Source: Galeruca laticollis
Lineage: Eukaryota > Arthropoda > Insecta > Coleoptera > Chrysomelidae
DNA length: 64,000 bases
Assembly: GCA_963921935.1 (NCBI GenBank)
Contig: OY998178.1
Location: 58,687,451 to 58,751,450, forward strand
Direction: 5' to 3'
Each line of letters begins with the position of its first letter. The stretch's first letter is position 1. The notes beneath the pieces were generated by a model. That model did no database searches, was not told where the DNA came from, and saw nothing but the letters and a program-made list of their open reading frames with translations. The translations under genes and the position numbers were made by a program. Shown in pieces: positions 33,343-44,876 of the stretch.

Positions 33343-35785
33343 TAGGGTGTCCCGGGACTAATGGGAAAAAAGTCGGGAGCGTATAATATGAGCTAAAATA
33401 ATGTTAGTACTTCATATAAACTTTTTCTATGCAGGCCCTCGTTTTCGAGTTATAGGCCTCCAAAGTTTTAATTTTGAATTCGGTTTTTATTTTTAATTTT
33501 TGTACTAGTTATTTGATCTTTATAAAATTTACGGCAAAGATATAATGTATGTGTATGTTTATTTTGGTAAGGTAAACAGATTTACAGTAGTGCATTGAAG
33601 CCAGGGACGAACTACTTGCAATGGTTAGTGATCCAAAAATTTTGCAGGGATGGCACACCCTGTATGAAATTATCGAATTTCACTTCCCCACACATTAAGC
33701 TAACGAAAAGATACTCTTGTTGGAATTCGATAAAATAAGCCGTTTGGCTAATATTTACAGTTTTATTCATGCACTACGTACCAATTTACGCATTCGCCAT
33801 TTTTATAAGTACACAACGAGGTAAACGTAACTTATTAATAGATGTCCAAGATTTACCTACAGTACTACAAAAAAATAATAGCAGAAGATGAAAAACATTA
33901 ACGACTTATTAATTCGAAAGTTGGTAAAACCTTTTTATAAGTGTTTTTACCGTTTATCAAGTTACCATAGGATTAGTTGTCAAACGTTGTGTAGAATAGT
34001 TCGTAGTCAGTACTTGTCAATTATTCATAAGTCCTTAATTTAACAGTTACAATGGCAAAATTCGCTTTTATCGAGTACGCAGATATGCATCTAATGTATG
34101 GACTGGCTTCTCGAAACTGTTTAGAGGCCAGAAGGCTTTATGAAGAACATTTTGCAAACAGAGCATTGCCAGACAGACGAATGTTTGAGTGTATTGATCT
34201 CAGGTTACGAGAAACAGGTATGAATAAGTAAATGTAATTTTCTATGTATACGAAACAAAATTTTTAATTTTAGGAATATTTTTGCCAAAAAAAAGTGGAG
34301 AAGGTCCAGTACGAAGCATACGTACTGTGGCAGTTGAACAAGACTTGTTAAATGCAGTTGATAATAAACCATCAACGAGTTTTCTAAAAGTATCAAGAGA
34401 ACATAACGTCTCGAAATTAGTTGTTCATCGCGTCCTAAAAGAACAGCTGTTATATCCTTTTCACATGAAAAAAGTACACAGTATGACAGTGGCTGATTAT
34501 CCTGCACGACTTGAGTATAGCCAGTGGTTTCTGCGACAACAACAAGCAGACAATACATTTATTAGTAACGTTCTCTTTACGAACTAATCCAGTTTCACCA
34601 GAGTTGGAATCATAAATTCTCATAATATGCATTTATGGGATGATGTGAATCCACATGGCATTATCCAAACTAGGAGCCAGCATAGATTCATGGTTAATAT
34701 TTGGGCAGGAATAGTTGGCAATCATTTGATAGAGCCATATACTTTATTGACGGTACTTTGACTGGTCAGAGATATTTGGAGTTTTTGCAAAATTAGTTAT
34801 GGAACCTGTTTGATGATGTGCTACTACAAACTCGTAGTAATTTATGGTTCATGCATGATGGGGCCCCTCCTCATTTCAGTTTAGATGTACGACAGCATTT
34901 ACACACAAGGTTTCCTAATAGATGGATTGGTCGTGGAGGCCCTTTTCAATGGCCACCGCGATCAGGAGACGTTAATACTATGGATTTCTTTCTCTAGGGT
35001 TATCTCAAAAGTAAGGTATACGCAACACCTATGCAAACAAAACAAGATTTAATAGACAGAATTGTGTTACACTGCAATGTTATTAGAAATAATGTGGGAT
35101 TGCTCATTCAAGTGCAAAGAAACAACCTTCGTAGACTTAGAATGTGCGTGGAAGTGGGAGGAGCTCATATTGAACATTTATTAGAATAACGTTAGTTTTT
35201 GTTGTTGTTTAGGAATTAGTATTAGTCTAATGTTTTATAACTTGTGTTTTTTGAGGTTTTCTTAATGGTTTAATAATGTTATGTTCGTAATTTTGATTAA
35301 AAGGAAGTAAATCCTGGACATCGTATTAATAAGTTAGTCAGGTAGATTTGTACGTAGTGCATTAATAAAACTGTAAATATTATCCAAAAGGCTTATTTTA
35401 TCGAATTCTAGCAAGAGTACCTTTTCGTTAGCTTAATGTGTGGGGAAGTCAATTTCGATGATTTCATACAGGGTGTGCCATCCCTGCAAATTTTTTGGAT
35501 CACTAATCATTGCGAGTAGTCCGTCCCTGGCTTCAAGGCAGTACTGTAAATCTGTTTACCTTTCCAAAATGAACATACACGTACATTATAGCTTTGCCGT
35601 AAATTTGATAAAGATCAAATAACTAGTACAAAAAATAAAAATAAAAATCAAATTCAAAATTGCTACTTTGGAGGCCTATAACTCGAAAACGAGGGCCTCC
35701 ATAGAAAAAGTTTATATGATGTACTAACATTATTTTGGCTCAGATTATACGCTCCTGACTTTTTTCCCATTAGTCCCGGGACACC

Positions 35786-35790
<5 letters not shown>
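33343..35790 (+). mobile_element. Tc1/mariner-type transposon with about 460-bp TIRs (2.45 kb)
   Basis: AGGGTGTCCCGGGACTAATGGG at 33344 is mirrored at 35768-35788, and the arms align for about 460 bp (CCCTCGTTTTCGAGTTATAGGCC, GGTAAACAGATTTACAG, GCCAGGGACG, AAGCTAACGAAAAG). Both outer ends lie in TA-rich tracts. A nearly full-length intron-containing transposase lies inside. A second, shattered copy spans 51163-58041. Confidence 0.92.
34052..35189 (+). pseudogene. Tc1/mariner-superfamily transposase with one short intron, inactivated
   Basis: Exon 1 (34052-34217) starts MAKFAFIEYADMHLMYGL and ends in the RLRETG turn of the N-terminal domain. A 56-bp intron (34218-34273, GTATGA to TTTTAG) separates it from exon 2 in phase. 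The helix-turn-helix follows (TSFLKVSREHNVSKLVVHRVL). The expected first catalytic LFTDE reads LFTN followed by a stop at 34587. Later frames give MHDGAPPHF, NRWIGRGGPFQWPPRSGD and MDFFL, a stop replacing Trp, GYLKSKVYATP, and the family terminus GGAHIEHLLE ending at 35189. At least two stops and one frameshift make it dead. Confidence 0.88.

Positions 35791-35825
<35 letters not shown>
35789..35825. repeat. (TA)n microsatellite
   Basis: About 18 TA units bridging the mariner right end and the PLE left end. Confidence 0.95.
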
Positions 35826-35828
<3 letters not shown>

Positions 35829-35829
35829 G

Positions 35830-36138
35830 CAAAATGGTATTCTTGACGGTAGATAAATCAAAAATCTCTCAATATCTTAGGGATTCCGTCGTAAGTAGGG
35901 CTGAATTAAACTCTTATTTACTACCCAACGTTTCGAAAAATTTCATTTCCTTTTTCGAGGCTGAAATATGGACATGTTGGTACATTTCATTAATTAACAA
36001 TTTTTTTTATACTTACGTGTAAAGTGAGTTAATAATTATTAAAACAGTTCATACTCGGAACAACAAAAAAATATATTTTATGTATAGATACTTTTTAAGT
36101 ACTAATTCAAAAGGATCTTTTCGATTTTAAGGAACATT
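35830..36138 (-). repeat. Left terminal inverted repeat of the PLE, with hammerhead-like remnant
   Basis: This is the reverse complement of the right end (44560-44832). The minus strand at 35961-35923 reads CTCGAAAA, an extra A, a G/A-rich half-stem and TTTTTC, then GAAACGTTGGG. It is the mirror of the motif at 44732-44772, with the 3' core intact and the 5' core mutated. Confidence 0.85.
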
Positions 36139-36169
36139 TTGGGCAAATACGAACACCAAACTAGCTTCT

Positions 36170-36770
36170 ATGAGGAACAGAAAAATATTTTTAATTAGAT
36201 GTAGGAAATTAGGACTAACACCTAATCATATTACCAACTCAATAAAAAATGTAAAAGGACTTTTTGATGTAAACGAAGGACATACAGGAGAAAAAATCTA
36301 CAGATTTCATAAAAGGTTAGAAAACAAGATTTTGAATTTAGAAATTACTAATACACATTTAACCGTAAAAAACTTTGAAGAGTCTCTTATCCGATTTGAA
36401 AATAAAATGTTAATAAAATTACCTAGAATAATTTTCAATGAATTTTTGAACAGACAAAAATTAACATATGAACATCATTTCGAAAGAATAAAAAACACAA
36501 ATATACAAAAAATAAAATCGTTAAATAACCAATATAACTCTTTCATTAAAACACAACCAAATTGGATAAGACATTTCAAGCGTTGAAATTCCATAAGAAA
36601 TTCAACAGTTCTTAGCACTTGGAAGTAAGTTTAATATTTCACCTAACGTCAAAGATATTTCTATCAAAAAACTTCTGGCTGATGTTGAAACTATTATTGA
36701 AGAATGTAATTAAAAAAAAAAAATATTTATAGATCTCAAATAACAAATATATTAACCAACTTTTTTCATA
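36170..36770 (+). pseudogene. PLE N-terminal region, frameshifted
   Basis: 36170-36586 reads CRKLGLTPNHITNSIKNV and a basic coiled segment, the usual start of PLE proteins. A shift after 36570 continues with FHKKFQQFLALGSKFNISP and LLADVETIIEECN. A second shift in the A-run at 36713-36722 leads to IYRSQITNILTNFF, which ends exactly at the LINE insertion point (36767-36771). The segment precedes the RT fingers in the family. Confidence 0.8.
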
Positions 36771-36928
36771 AACCAACATCATATAGTGCGATTTTAACAG
36801 TCAATTAGTATAGACGTGTCTAAAACAGCTCTCTTATCAACAAATCGTTTTTGTTAAAAATTCCAATTCTATTGAACCGGTCAATCCACCTAGTAAGTCA
36901 GTTAATCAAATTTATAGTTCAGTGAAAA

Positions 36929-38377
36929 ATGTTTAGTTCAGATCCCCCTGACAAAGGGGGAACTTCAGATTTGTGCAATAATAATGATAATTCAAGGAAT
37001 GTGCGTTACAATTCAACATACCAAACAGCATTTCAGGAAAGCAAAAACTTAGGAAAGGATAAAGAAACACGCTTGTCTGGTCAGACAGCGACAGGTATTT
37101 CAGTACAAGTAGCACAAAAGTTCAAACTTGATAAACCTAATTTATATTCAATTGATAAAATTTATGTATTTATCGAAAAAATTAATAATGAAAATTTAGG
37201 AAATTTACATCCCATGTCAGTTGGACACTTATTACATAAAAAACTAAAAGTTCAAAACATTACCAAAATACAAAAGGTAGGTAGAAATAGAGTAAGAGTA
37301 GAGGTTAAAACTACTAAAGACGCTAATATGTTAATAGAAAACGAAAAATTGAAAGAGGAACAATTAAAAGCATTCAAACCCAATAATTTAATAGAAAGGA
37401 AAGGGGTAATCAAAGAAGTAGATACCACATTCAGTGACGAGTATTTGTTGGAAAATATTGAGTCTCCAAACGCAGTCACCAGTATTCGTAGATTTAAACG
37501 AAAAATTGATATTGATGGGGAAGCAGTATATATACCAAGGCAAACAGTTTTAGTGTCATTCGAGGGTAACGTGTTACCCCCATTTGTTATAATTAATAGC
37601 GTTGTATGTCCTGTAGAAAAATACATTCAAAAGGTAGTACAGTGTTACAACTGCTTGAGGTATGGCCATGTGGCCAAGCAGTGTAAAAGCACTAACACAC
37701 TATGCATAAATTGTAGCAAAAAAAAGGAAGAAAATCATTCATGCAAAGATCCTGAAGACACATTTTGTTTTTATTGTAAATCAAACGATCATAAAAAATG
37801 CCCCGTATTTGAAAAAAAGAAGCAAATAAAACAATTCATGTCAGATAATAATGTAACCTATATAGAAGCAAAAAACTGGTCTGATAATTCATATATTAGT
37901 AAAATTAGCAATAATAGGTTCAATGTACTTGATAATACGTCGGAAAGCTTTCCATTACTTCCTAAGACAACAACCCACCAATACAAAACAAATAGGGAAA
38001 GTAATACATTTAAAAAAAGTACACCATCAGAACCCTCAACATCACACAGTAAACACACAATCACACAAACCAAAAAACGTAGGATACAATCACCCAACAA
38101 TGAAATCACACAAGCACCCATGTTTCCCAGATCCTTTGGTCCTAGTAAACCAGTATTCCAATTTAAAAATAATAGTACGAATGAAAATATGGAGATAGAA
38201 TCCATGCAGTCAAATGAAGAAAATGATACAACATTTATTCAAACGTTCTTCCAAGTTTTCAAAAACATCTTGGAAGACATTAGCTCATTTGAAGAATTAC
38301 AAAAAGTTGACATTCAATTTGTAACAGATAGGTTATATAAAATGAATCATAATCTGCCAAAAAATAACAATGCTTAA
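36929..38377 (+). CDS. LINE ORF1 protein, Gag-like with zinc knuckles
   Basis: This is a complete 482-codon frame. Residues 1-60 are Ser/Asn-rich; about 60-220 form a basic RNA-binding domain (LYSIDKIYVFIEKINNE, VGHLLHKKLK, RVRVEVKT). A Cys/His cluster follows near residues 240-290: CYNCLRYGHVAKQC, a perfect CX2CX4HX4C, then CINC and CFYCKSNDHKKC variants. A Ser/Thr/Lys-rich linker and an acidic C-terminal part finish it. In the family ORF1 binds element RNA and acts as its chaperone. It is uninterrupted. Its stop overlaps the ORF2 ATG (38370) by eight bases. Confidence 0.88.
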   Translation: MFSSDPPDKGGTSDLCNNNDNSRNVRYNSTYQTAFQESKNLGKDKETRLSGQTATGISVQVAQKFKLDKPNLYSIDKIYVFIEKINNENLGNLHPMSVGHLLHKKLKVQNITKIQKVGRNRVRVEVKTTKDANMLIENEKLKEEQLKAFKPNNLIERKGVIKEVDTTFSDEYLLENIESPNAVTSIRRFKRKIDIDGEAVYIPRQTVLVSFEGNVLPPFVIINSVVCPVEKYIQKVVQCYNCLRYGHVAKQCKSTNTLCINCSKKKEENHSCKDPEDTFCFYCKSNDHKKCPVFEKKKQIKQFMSDNNVTYIEAKNWSDNSYISKISNNRFNVLDNTSESFPLLPKTTTHQYKTNRESNTFKKSTPSEPSTSHSKHTITQTKKRRIQSPNNEITQAPMFPRSFGPSKPVFQFKNNSTNENMEIESMQSNEENDTTFIQTFFQVFKNILEDISSFEELQKVDIQFVTDRLYKMNHNLPKNNNA

Positions 38378-41300
38378 TAAAATTAAAATATTACAATGGA
38401 ACGCGCGCTCGGCGATTGCAAATAAATATAGTTTGATGAAGTGTCTGTCAGAACACGATATTGATATTTGCGTTATATCTGAAACGTGGTTTAAAAAAAC
38501 AACATCATCAATTTTCCAGGTTATAATCTAATTAGAACTGATATGGATGACGGATATGGAGGTACAGCAATACTAATAAAGGTAAAAATAAATTTTAAAA
38601 AAGTAGATATTAACATTAAAGTAAATACTGACATCAACATATGTGCTGCCGAAATTAATTTTAATAAATATTTACAGTTTAAAATATTATCTGTGTATTG
38701 CCCCCCAAAAATTAGCATCAATAACAGCGACTGGAAAAGCATATTGAATATCATATCTAAAGAGAACGGCATAATATGTGGAGATTTTAACGCACACAAC
38801 AGAACATGGGGTTCATACAAAAATGATCAGAGGGGTATAAAACTTCTAGACGTCTTAGAAAATCATGACTTAATATTGGCAAACGATGGAACACCTACTA
38901 GATTAAACCGCAACGGGGAAAATTCCACAGTGGACCTGACACTTAGTACACCTTATCTCATAAACAACATAGATTGGAACGTAATAAAGGACACACTGGG
39001 TTCAGATCAGTTTCCAATACTTATTAACATCAATGTGCCTAAAAATAAGTGTCTACAAACAAAGGAATTAATATGTCCTTCCAATAAATGGAATATAAAT
39101 AGAGCAGACTGGTCAATATTCAAAAACGAAGCAGAACTGTATTCCTCACAAACACCACCTATTTTTAATGATATTAATGCAAAATATGAATATCTAATAC
39201 AAGGAATAAACACAGCTGCCCAAGTATCCATACCAACAAACAAACCATTCAAGATAAAGTCAAGAACACTACCACCTTGGTGGGACAGAGAATGTGACAT
39301 AGCTGTAACAGATAGAAAAAATGCGGTGATTGCCTACAAAATTAACAGCACGTTGGAAAACTTCATTACAGTGCAAAAAATAGCAGCAAGCACAAAAAAA
39401 ATTTTGAAAGAAAAGGCAAGATCCTCATGGAGAGCATACTGCACCAATCTGAATAAAAACACATCAATGTCAGACATTTGGAAACAGGCCAAGAAAATGA
39501 AAAGAACTTTCATACAGAAAGAGAACATTCATTTCTCCAGTGAGGATTGGAAAGAAAAGCTACTAGAGAGAATAGCACCGCCATCTACCTTCTACCAAAA
39601 TAATTTAGAAAATGAGCAGGAACATGAGGAAACAATACCACAAATATTCGAAAATCTGATAAATATCCAAGAACTAGAAAACACAATAAAACAAAGAAAA
39701 AACACCGCACCAGGCTTAGACAATATCAGATATCCGATGTTATGCAACCTACCAAATAATGCCAAATCTTTTTTATTGGAAATATATAACAACATACTAA
39801 AAATGGGCAAATGCACAATACAAGATTGGAAAAACCTAATTGCAGTTCCAATATTAAAACATCAAAAAGATCCAAATGGCCCTGACTCCTACAGAGTCAT
39901 ATCATTATTAGCATGCCTATTGAAAACATTCGAAAGGATATTAAAAAACAGAATAGAATGGTGGTTAGAAGAACACAAAATATTACCAATTCATCAGTAC
40001 GGATTCAGGAAAGGATATGGCACAATGGATGCGGTGAGCCAACTTGTCACTGATATACAAATTAATTTTGGAGAAAATGGGTATACTGCAGCTACATTCC
40101 TGGATGTAAAAGGCGCATACGACTCTGTAGAAATTCCAATACTGAACGGAATGCTGAAACAAATCGGTATGCCTACCAAAATACGAAATATTCTGTGCGA
40201 TATTATGAGAGACAGAAAAATATTTATAAGACAAAAAGACACATTATTAGTACCAAGACATACATCTAGAGGTTTACCACAGGGCTCCGTTTTAGCACCA
40301 CTGTTATTCAACATATATACCATCAAAATGCATCAAGCATGCAGGAATTACACACTTATACAATATGCTGATGACTTTGTAATATATGTCAAGGACAAAA
40401 AATATGAAAATTGTATAAATACTCTAAACAAGGCCACCTCAAACATCATAAAAGCTATTGAAGATGTAGGGTTCGATCTATCAACGTCTAAATCAAATGT
40501 CACCATAGTTTCAAGGCACCGTATCCCAGAAACTCAGAACATCCAGTTGGGGGACCACATGATACCATATAAAAAAGAAATTAAGTACTTAGGAGTAACA
40601 TTAGATAATAAATTAAATTGGAAACCATATATCGAGGCAATCAAAATAAAATGTAATAAAGCCATTAATTTCCTCAAAATGATCACCAAAACATGGTGGG
40701 GCGCAAGTACTGAAATATGCCTGTTATTCTATAAAGCATATATAAGGTCCATTTTAGACTATGGTTCTGTCCTATACGGATCTGCATCAAAACAATCACT
40801 GAAACAGCTAGAAGTAATACAGAATAAATCGTTAAGAATATGCTTAGGAGCGATGTCAACAACACCTGTGGAACCACTAAGGGTGGAAGCACTCGAACCA
40901 CCATTGGAATTGAGAAGAACATTTCTCGCTGAAAAAATGGTACTTAAGAATAAAGCAAAAAATTCTACACTGATGGCCAAAATATGTGAGTTAAATACAT
41001 TGGACCTGACGAATAAATATTGGGAAAAAAAGAACTCGCCACCGATATGCACCGCATTTCGTAACACCAATAAAGAAGAAATTTTAACGTATGAAAGTTG
41101 CAATTACTTTGAGAACATAGAACACTCTGCAAAAATAATAATTCCTGCGTACTCAGAAATACCAGAATTAAACAAAGAAAAAATTATCAGACTTACAAAA
41201 AAAGACATCAACAGTACAATAACTATATATACAGATGCATCAAAGACAACAAAAGGTACAGGCACAGCGTTCTATGTGCAAGAAACGAAAGAAGGAAAAA

Positions 41301-42082
41301 CCTTTAAGCTTAACAACGATTATTCTATATTTTCAGCAGAAGCTGCAGGCATAATGAAGGCGCTAGAACACACAATCCACCAAAAAAAGAAAAATGTATC
41401 TATCCTAACGGATTCGCTGTCTGTTATCCAATGTTTGAATAATAATGCAGTAGATACCATCACTCACCCACACATTAAGAAAATTCAATCTCTACTACAC
41501 CAACTTACTAAAGAGAGTGACGTTCAAATAATATGGGTAAAAGCACATTATGGAATTTACGGCAACGAAAAAGCTGATCAGTTAGCCAAAACAAGTGCTG
41601 AAAAAGATGAATGTCAACCGAACGAAGTGGCACTACAAGATTGCTTAAATAAATACAAAAGAAAATTTCAAGCAGCATGGAAAGAGAAATGGGACCACTA
41701 TGTAAAAACAAAGCCTACTAGATACACACTACTGCATAGGGAAATACCAAAACAACAGTGGTATAAAGGAATCAATTATTCACGTAGGGAAATTAGCAGT
41801 ATAATTCGAATGAAATTTGGACACGCGTCTTACCCAGAGCACTTGAGCAAAATAGGCGTAATCGAATCAAACTTATGCACAGCCTGCAATGTCATAGGAG
41901 ACCTGGATCATATATTTTTTGAATGCTCGGAATATCGTAATGCCACGAAAGAACTGTATAATAACATAATACATGAAAAAATATTCCCTCCCATCAACAT
42001 GTTACACTTACTGGCGCTGAATAACATCAAAATATTAGACTGTCTAGTAAAATTTCTAAGGATGACTAACATATCGATATAG
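38370..42082 (+). pseudogene. LINE ORF2: AP-endonuclease, reverse transcriptase, RNase H; one frameshift
   Basis: ATG at 38370 opens MLNKIKILQWNARSAIANK and VISETWF, the endonuclease start. Around 38480-38515, near a run of seven A, the frame shifts by one base; it then stays open 38543-42082 (1179 codons). Endonuclease: IICGDFNAHNRTWGS, and GSDQFPI where His is expected. RT: FLDVKGAYDSV (motif A), GLPQGSVLAPLLF (motif B), IQYADDFVIYV (catalytic). RNase H: YTDASKTT, SAEAAGI, LTDSLSVIQ and HYGIYGNEKADQLAK supply the acidic residues. The C-terminus has CTACNVIGDLDHIFFEC. Full-length copies of this clade are of similar size. Confidence 0.9.
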
Positions 42083-42444
42083 TTAAGTTATATAGAGCTT
42101 GTGACCTTTGTTACCCTAACCCAAATGTTTATACCTTCCATCCGTGGTCTACCTTTGTATGTGTTCAAATAAAGCCCTGAACGACCCCTGGGCGAGAAAA
42201 CTTGTAACCCTGTGTCAATCCTTTGATCGAAAAGCGGTATTAACTTGAATCGCAGACGACGATAGTTTGATAGGTTGAATTAGGGCTCGCTTAAGTAATA
42301 AGATACATATCCACAACACGAAAATCAATAACAAATTCAGTATCGATTCTGATTGGCACTTAATTGAAATTGGATTCAAATATAAACTTCAAATACATCA
42401 CCATATATACTGTATATATAACCTAACACAAAGTATTTGGCTGC

Positions 42445-43605
42445 ATGGATACCTCCAAACGCCATGAAACAAAAAAAAAACATAATTATTTACAGACACT
42501 ATTTAGGCAAAGTAGTGTTTTTCTAAAAAATAATCCTTCAATAATGGTTGTTACCAGATCAGACAAAGGCAATGTAACAGTGATAATGGATAAATCTGAA
42601 TATATAACCTTATCCTATAACATATTAAATGATGAAAAATATTATAAACAACTCAATGATCCCACTTCTACGTTACAGCAAAAAGCAAACAAATTAGTAT
42701 CATCACTTAAAAAACAAAAATTTATTTCTGAACAGCAAGCCAAAAGTTTAACAACTTATAATCAGACATCTCCTAAGTTTTATGGACTTCCCAAGATACA
42801 CGAGCCCACCCTTTCTTTAAGACCTATTGTTTCATCGATTAATGCACCTAACAGTAATATTACCAAATTCATAACTGATATCCTTACAAATGCATACAAT
42901 TGTAATAATGACTATTATGTTGAAGATTCTTTTCATTTTTCATCCTTTATAAATGACAAACAATTACCAAAAGGTTATGTACTTATTAGTCTTGATGTGG
43001 TTTCCTTGTTTAGTAATATTCCTATACAACTTTTTAAACATAGTGTTGAAAAAAGATGGGATCATATAAAAAATTACACCAATATTCCAAACAATGTCTT
43101 TGTTAATTTATTACTTTATTTTTGATTCCACTTATTGTAACTTTGAAGGAAAATATTTTAAGCAAATTTTAGGTACACCAATGGGACAATTTATAAGTCC
43201 AATAGCTGCACAGTATGTTATGGATGATCTACTTGATTCTTGCATAGCGAAACTCAACTTCCAACTTCCTTTTTTAAAAAAATTTGTTGATGACATTATC
43301 TGTGCAATACCTAATAACAAACATGATCATATTTTAAACATTTTCAATGCATACAATAAATTCATACAATTTACTATTGAACATGAGGCAGAAAATAGCA
43401 TTCCTTTTTTAGACACCAGATTGATAAGAAATGAAAATAATATAATACAGTTAGACTAGTATAGAAAACCAATGAGTTCTGAAAGGTACATCAATTATTT
43501 TTCAAACCACACAGAAAAGATTAAGATCAATTTAGTACTGACTATGAAAAATAGAATTAAAAAAATTTGCCATCCAACATTATAACAAAAAAAATTAAAA
43601 AAATA
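42445..43605 (+). pseudogene. PLE reverse transcriptase domain, frameshifted
   Basis: From 42481 the PLE frame reads HNYLQTLFRQSSVFLKN, VTRSDKGNVTVIMDKSEY, FYGLPKIHEP and LRPIVSSINAP, then motif A LISLDVVSLFSNIP. A +1 shift near 43110 leads to TPMGQFISPIAAQYVMDDL, then the catalytic KKFVDDIICAIP and FTIEHEAENSIPFLDT. A TAG at 43457 interrupts before YRKPMSSERYINYFS, which is standard PLE downstream sequence. The few residues before 42481 in the same frame are LINE tail, not PLE. Dead, but only lightly mutated. Confidence 0.9.
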
Positions 43606-43610
43606 GTATG

Positions 43611-44248
43611 AAATTTTCATAAATAATTCTTATCCACCTAAACTATTAAAAAAATTAATTTTCAACACCAGAATACAAGAAGAAAGAATCACAAATAATA
43701 ATAATGAGAATAACCAAGAAACTGAACCTAAAAAATATATAGCGATTCCATATATACAGGATATCTCAACGAATATTTTAAACGTTTTTAAGCATGAAAA
43801 TCAAATCAAACTAACTTATAATTATAGATTCACAATTAATAATATTTTAACGAAAACAAAATATAAGGATGAGGTATTGAAAAAATATAATGTATATAAG
43901 ATCTCTTGTAACAATTGTGACAAAGTGTATTATGGACAGACATCTAGAGTATTAAAAGACAGGGTGATCCAACATAAAAGTGACATAAAACTTAATAAAC
44001 AATCATGCGCTTTGGCTGAACATAGCATAGAAACTGGGCATCATCCAAATTTTAATAACATCATGGTTATACATTCGGAATCCCACTATCACAAAAGATC
44101 CTGCCTAGAAATGTTTGAGACTGCCTTAGATGAAAAGTCACTGAATAAAAAGAGAGAACGCAACCATGTTAATCACACTTATGCATATCTTCTTTCATTT
44201 AACCAACAACATAAGAACAATCAAATTCTAGATATTTCTAACTTATAA
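43611..44248 (+). pseudogene. PLE linker and GIY-YIG endonuclease domain
   Basis: The frame is open from about 43611 to the stop at 44248. It starts with the linker (YIAIPYIQDISTNILNVF, LTKTKYKDEV) and runs into the nuclease: YNVYKISCNNC, DKVYYGQTS (the GIY and YIG equivalents), RVLKDRVIQH with the catalytic Arg, CALAEHSIETGH, KRSCLEMFETA (catalytic Glu region) and NHTYAYLLSFNQQ. The domain nicks the target for primed reverse transcription. As a domain it looks complete, but the upstream frame breaks prevent translation as part of one protein. Confidence 0.88.
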
Positions 44249-44559
44249 ATATAAACATCTATATAACTAATGAGTTATAACGGAGTTGTTGTGTACATAC
44301 TACATTCACTCTTGTTATCGTGAGATTTGAGTGGCGTAATTAGTGAGAATAATATACCTTACAACTTTCGCTCGTTGACAAGGGAGAATATGATATATAG
44401 GACTTCCTTTGTTCATAGGATCATGATTAAGTGACAAGTCATGCTACTAATAATGAAGATTGTCTCTTAAGTCATAAAGTTGTACACATCAACTAGGTTA
44501 TGTCTCAACCAAAAAAGGTCACTCAAACTGTGACACTCTGACAAACATATACTGTTCCT

Positions 44560-44828
44560 TCAAATCGAAAAGATCCTTTTGAATTAGTACTTAAAAAGTA
44601 TCTATACATAAAATATATTTTTTTGTTGTTCCGAGTATGAACTGTTTTAATAATTATTAACTCACTTTACACGTAAGTATAATAAAAAAAATTGTTAATT
44701 AATGAAATGTACCAACATGTCCATATTTCAGCCTTGAAAAAGAAAATAAATAAAAATTTTCGAAACGTTGGGTAGTAAATAAGAGTTTAATTCAGCCCTA
44801 CTTACGACGGAATCCCTAAGATATTGAG

Positions 44829-44832
<4 letters not shown>
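44560..44832 (+). repeat. Right terminal inverted repeat of the PLE
   Basis: Mirror of 35830-36138, ending at a (TA)n tract. It carries the hammerhead-like hairpin at 44732-44772. Confidence 0.88.
44732..44772 (+). ncRNA. Hammerhead-like hairpin in PLE terminal repeat
   Basis: TTGAAAA (44734-44740), an extra A, GAAAAT (44742-44747) pairing with ATTTTC (44756-44761), GAAA (44762-44765), CGTT giving a GUU triplet, and CC (44732) able to pair with GG (44770). Architecture conserved, 5' core box degenerate. Confidence 0.5.

Positions 44833-44873
<41 letters not shown>
44833..44873. repeat. (TA)n microsatellite
   Basis: About 20 TA units joining the PLE right end to a mariner-type end. Confidence 0.95.

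Positions 44874-44876
<3 letters not shown>

Larger units (their letters stand above)
36772..42480 (+). mobile_element. Nearly intact RNase H-bearing LINE inserted in the PLE (5.7 kb)
   Basis: It has a 5' UTR of about 157 nt, an intact ORF1, ORF2 broken only by one apparent single-base deletion near its start, a 390-nt 3' UTR with AATAAA at 42169, and an A-tail at 42471-42480. CATAA flanks it on both sides (36767-36771 and 42481-42485). Joining the flanks through one CATAA restores the PLE reading frame, so the boundaries are well supported. RNase H and CCHC features place it in or near the I clade. Confidence 0.9.
35826..44832 (+). mobile_element. Penelope-like element with terminal inverted repeats, split by a LINE
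   Basis: The coding order is PLE N-terminus, RT and GIY-YIG. The flanks are inverted: 35830-36138 mirrors 44560-44832, with shared blocks GGATTCCGTCGTAAGTAGGGC, CTACCCAACGTTTCGAAA, GGACATGTTGGTAC, ACTTACGTGTAAAGTGAG and TCAAAAGGATCTTTTCGA. Both ends touch (TA)n. Subtracting the LINE at 36772-42480 leaves about 3.3 kb, a typical PLE size. PLEs more often carry direct terminal repeats, so the inverted arrangement is notable. Confidence 0.9.
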
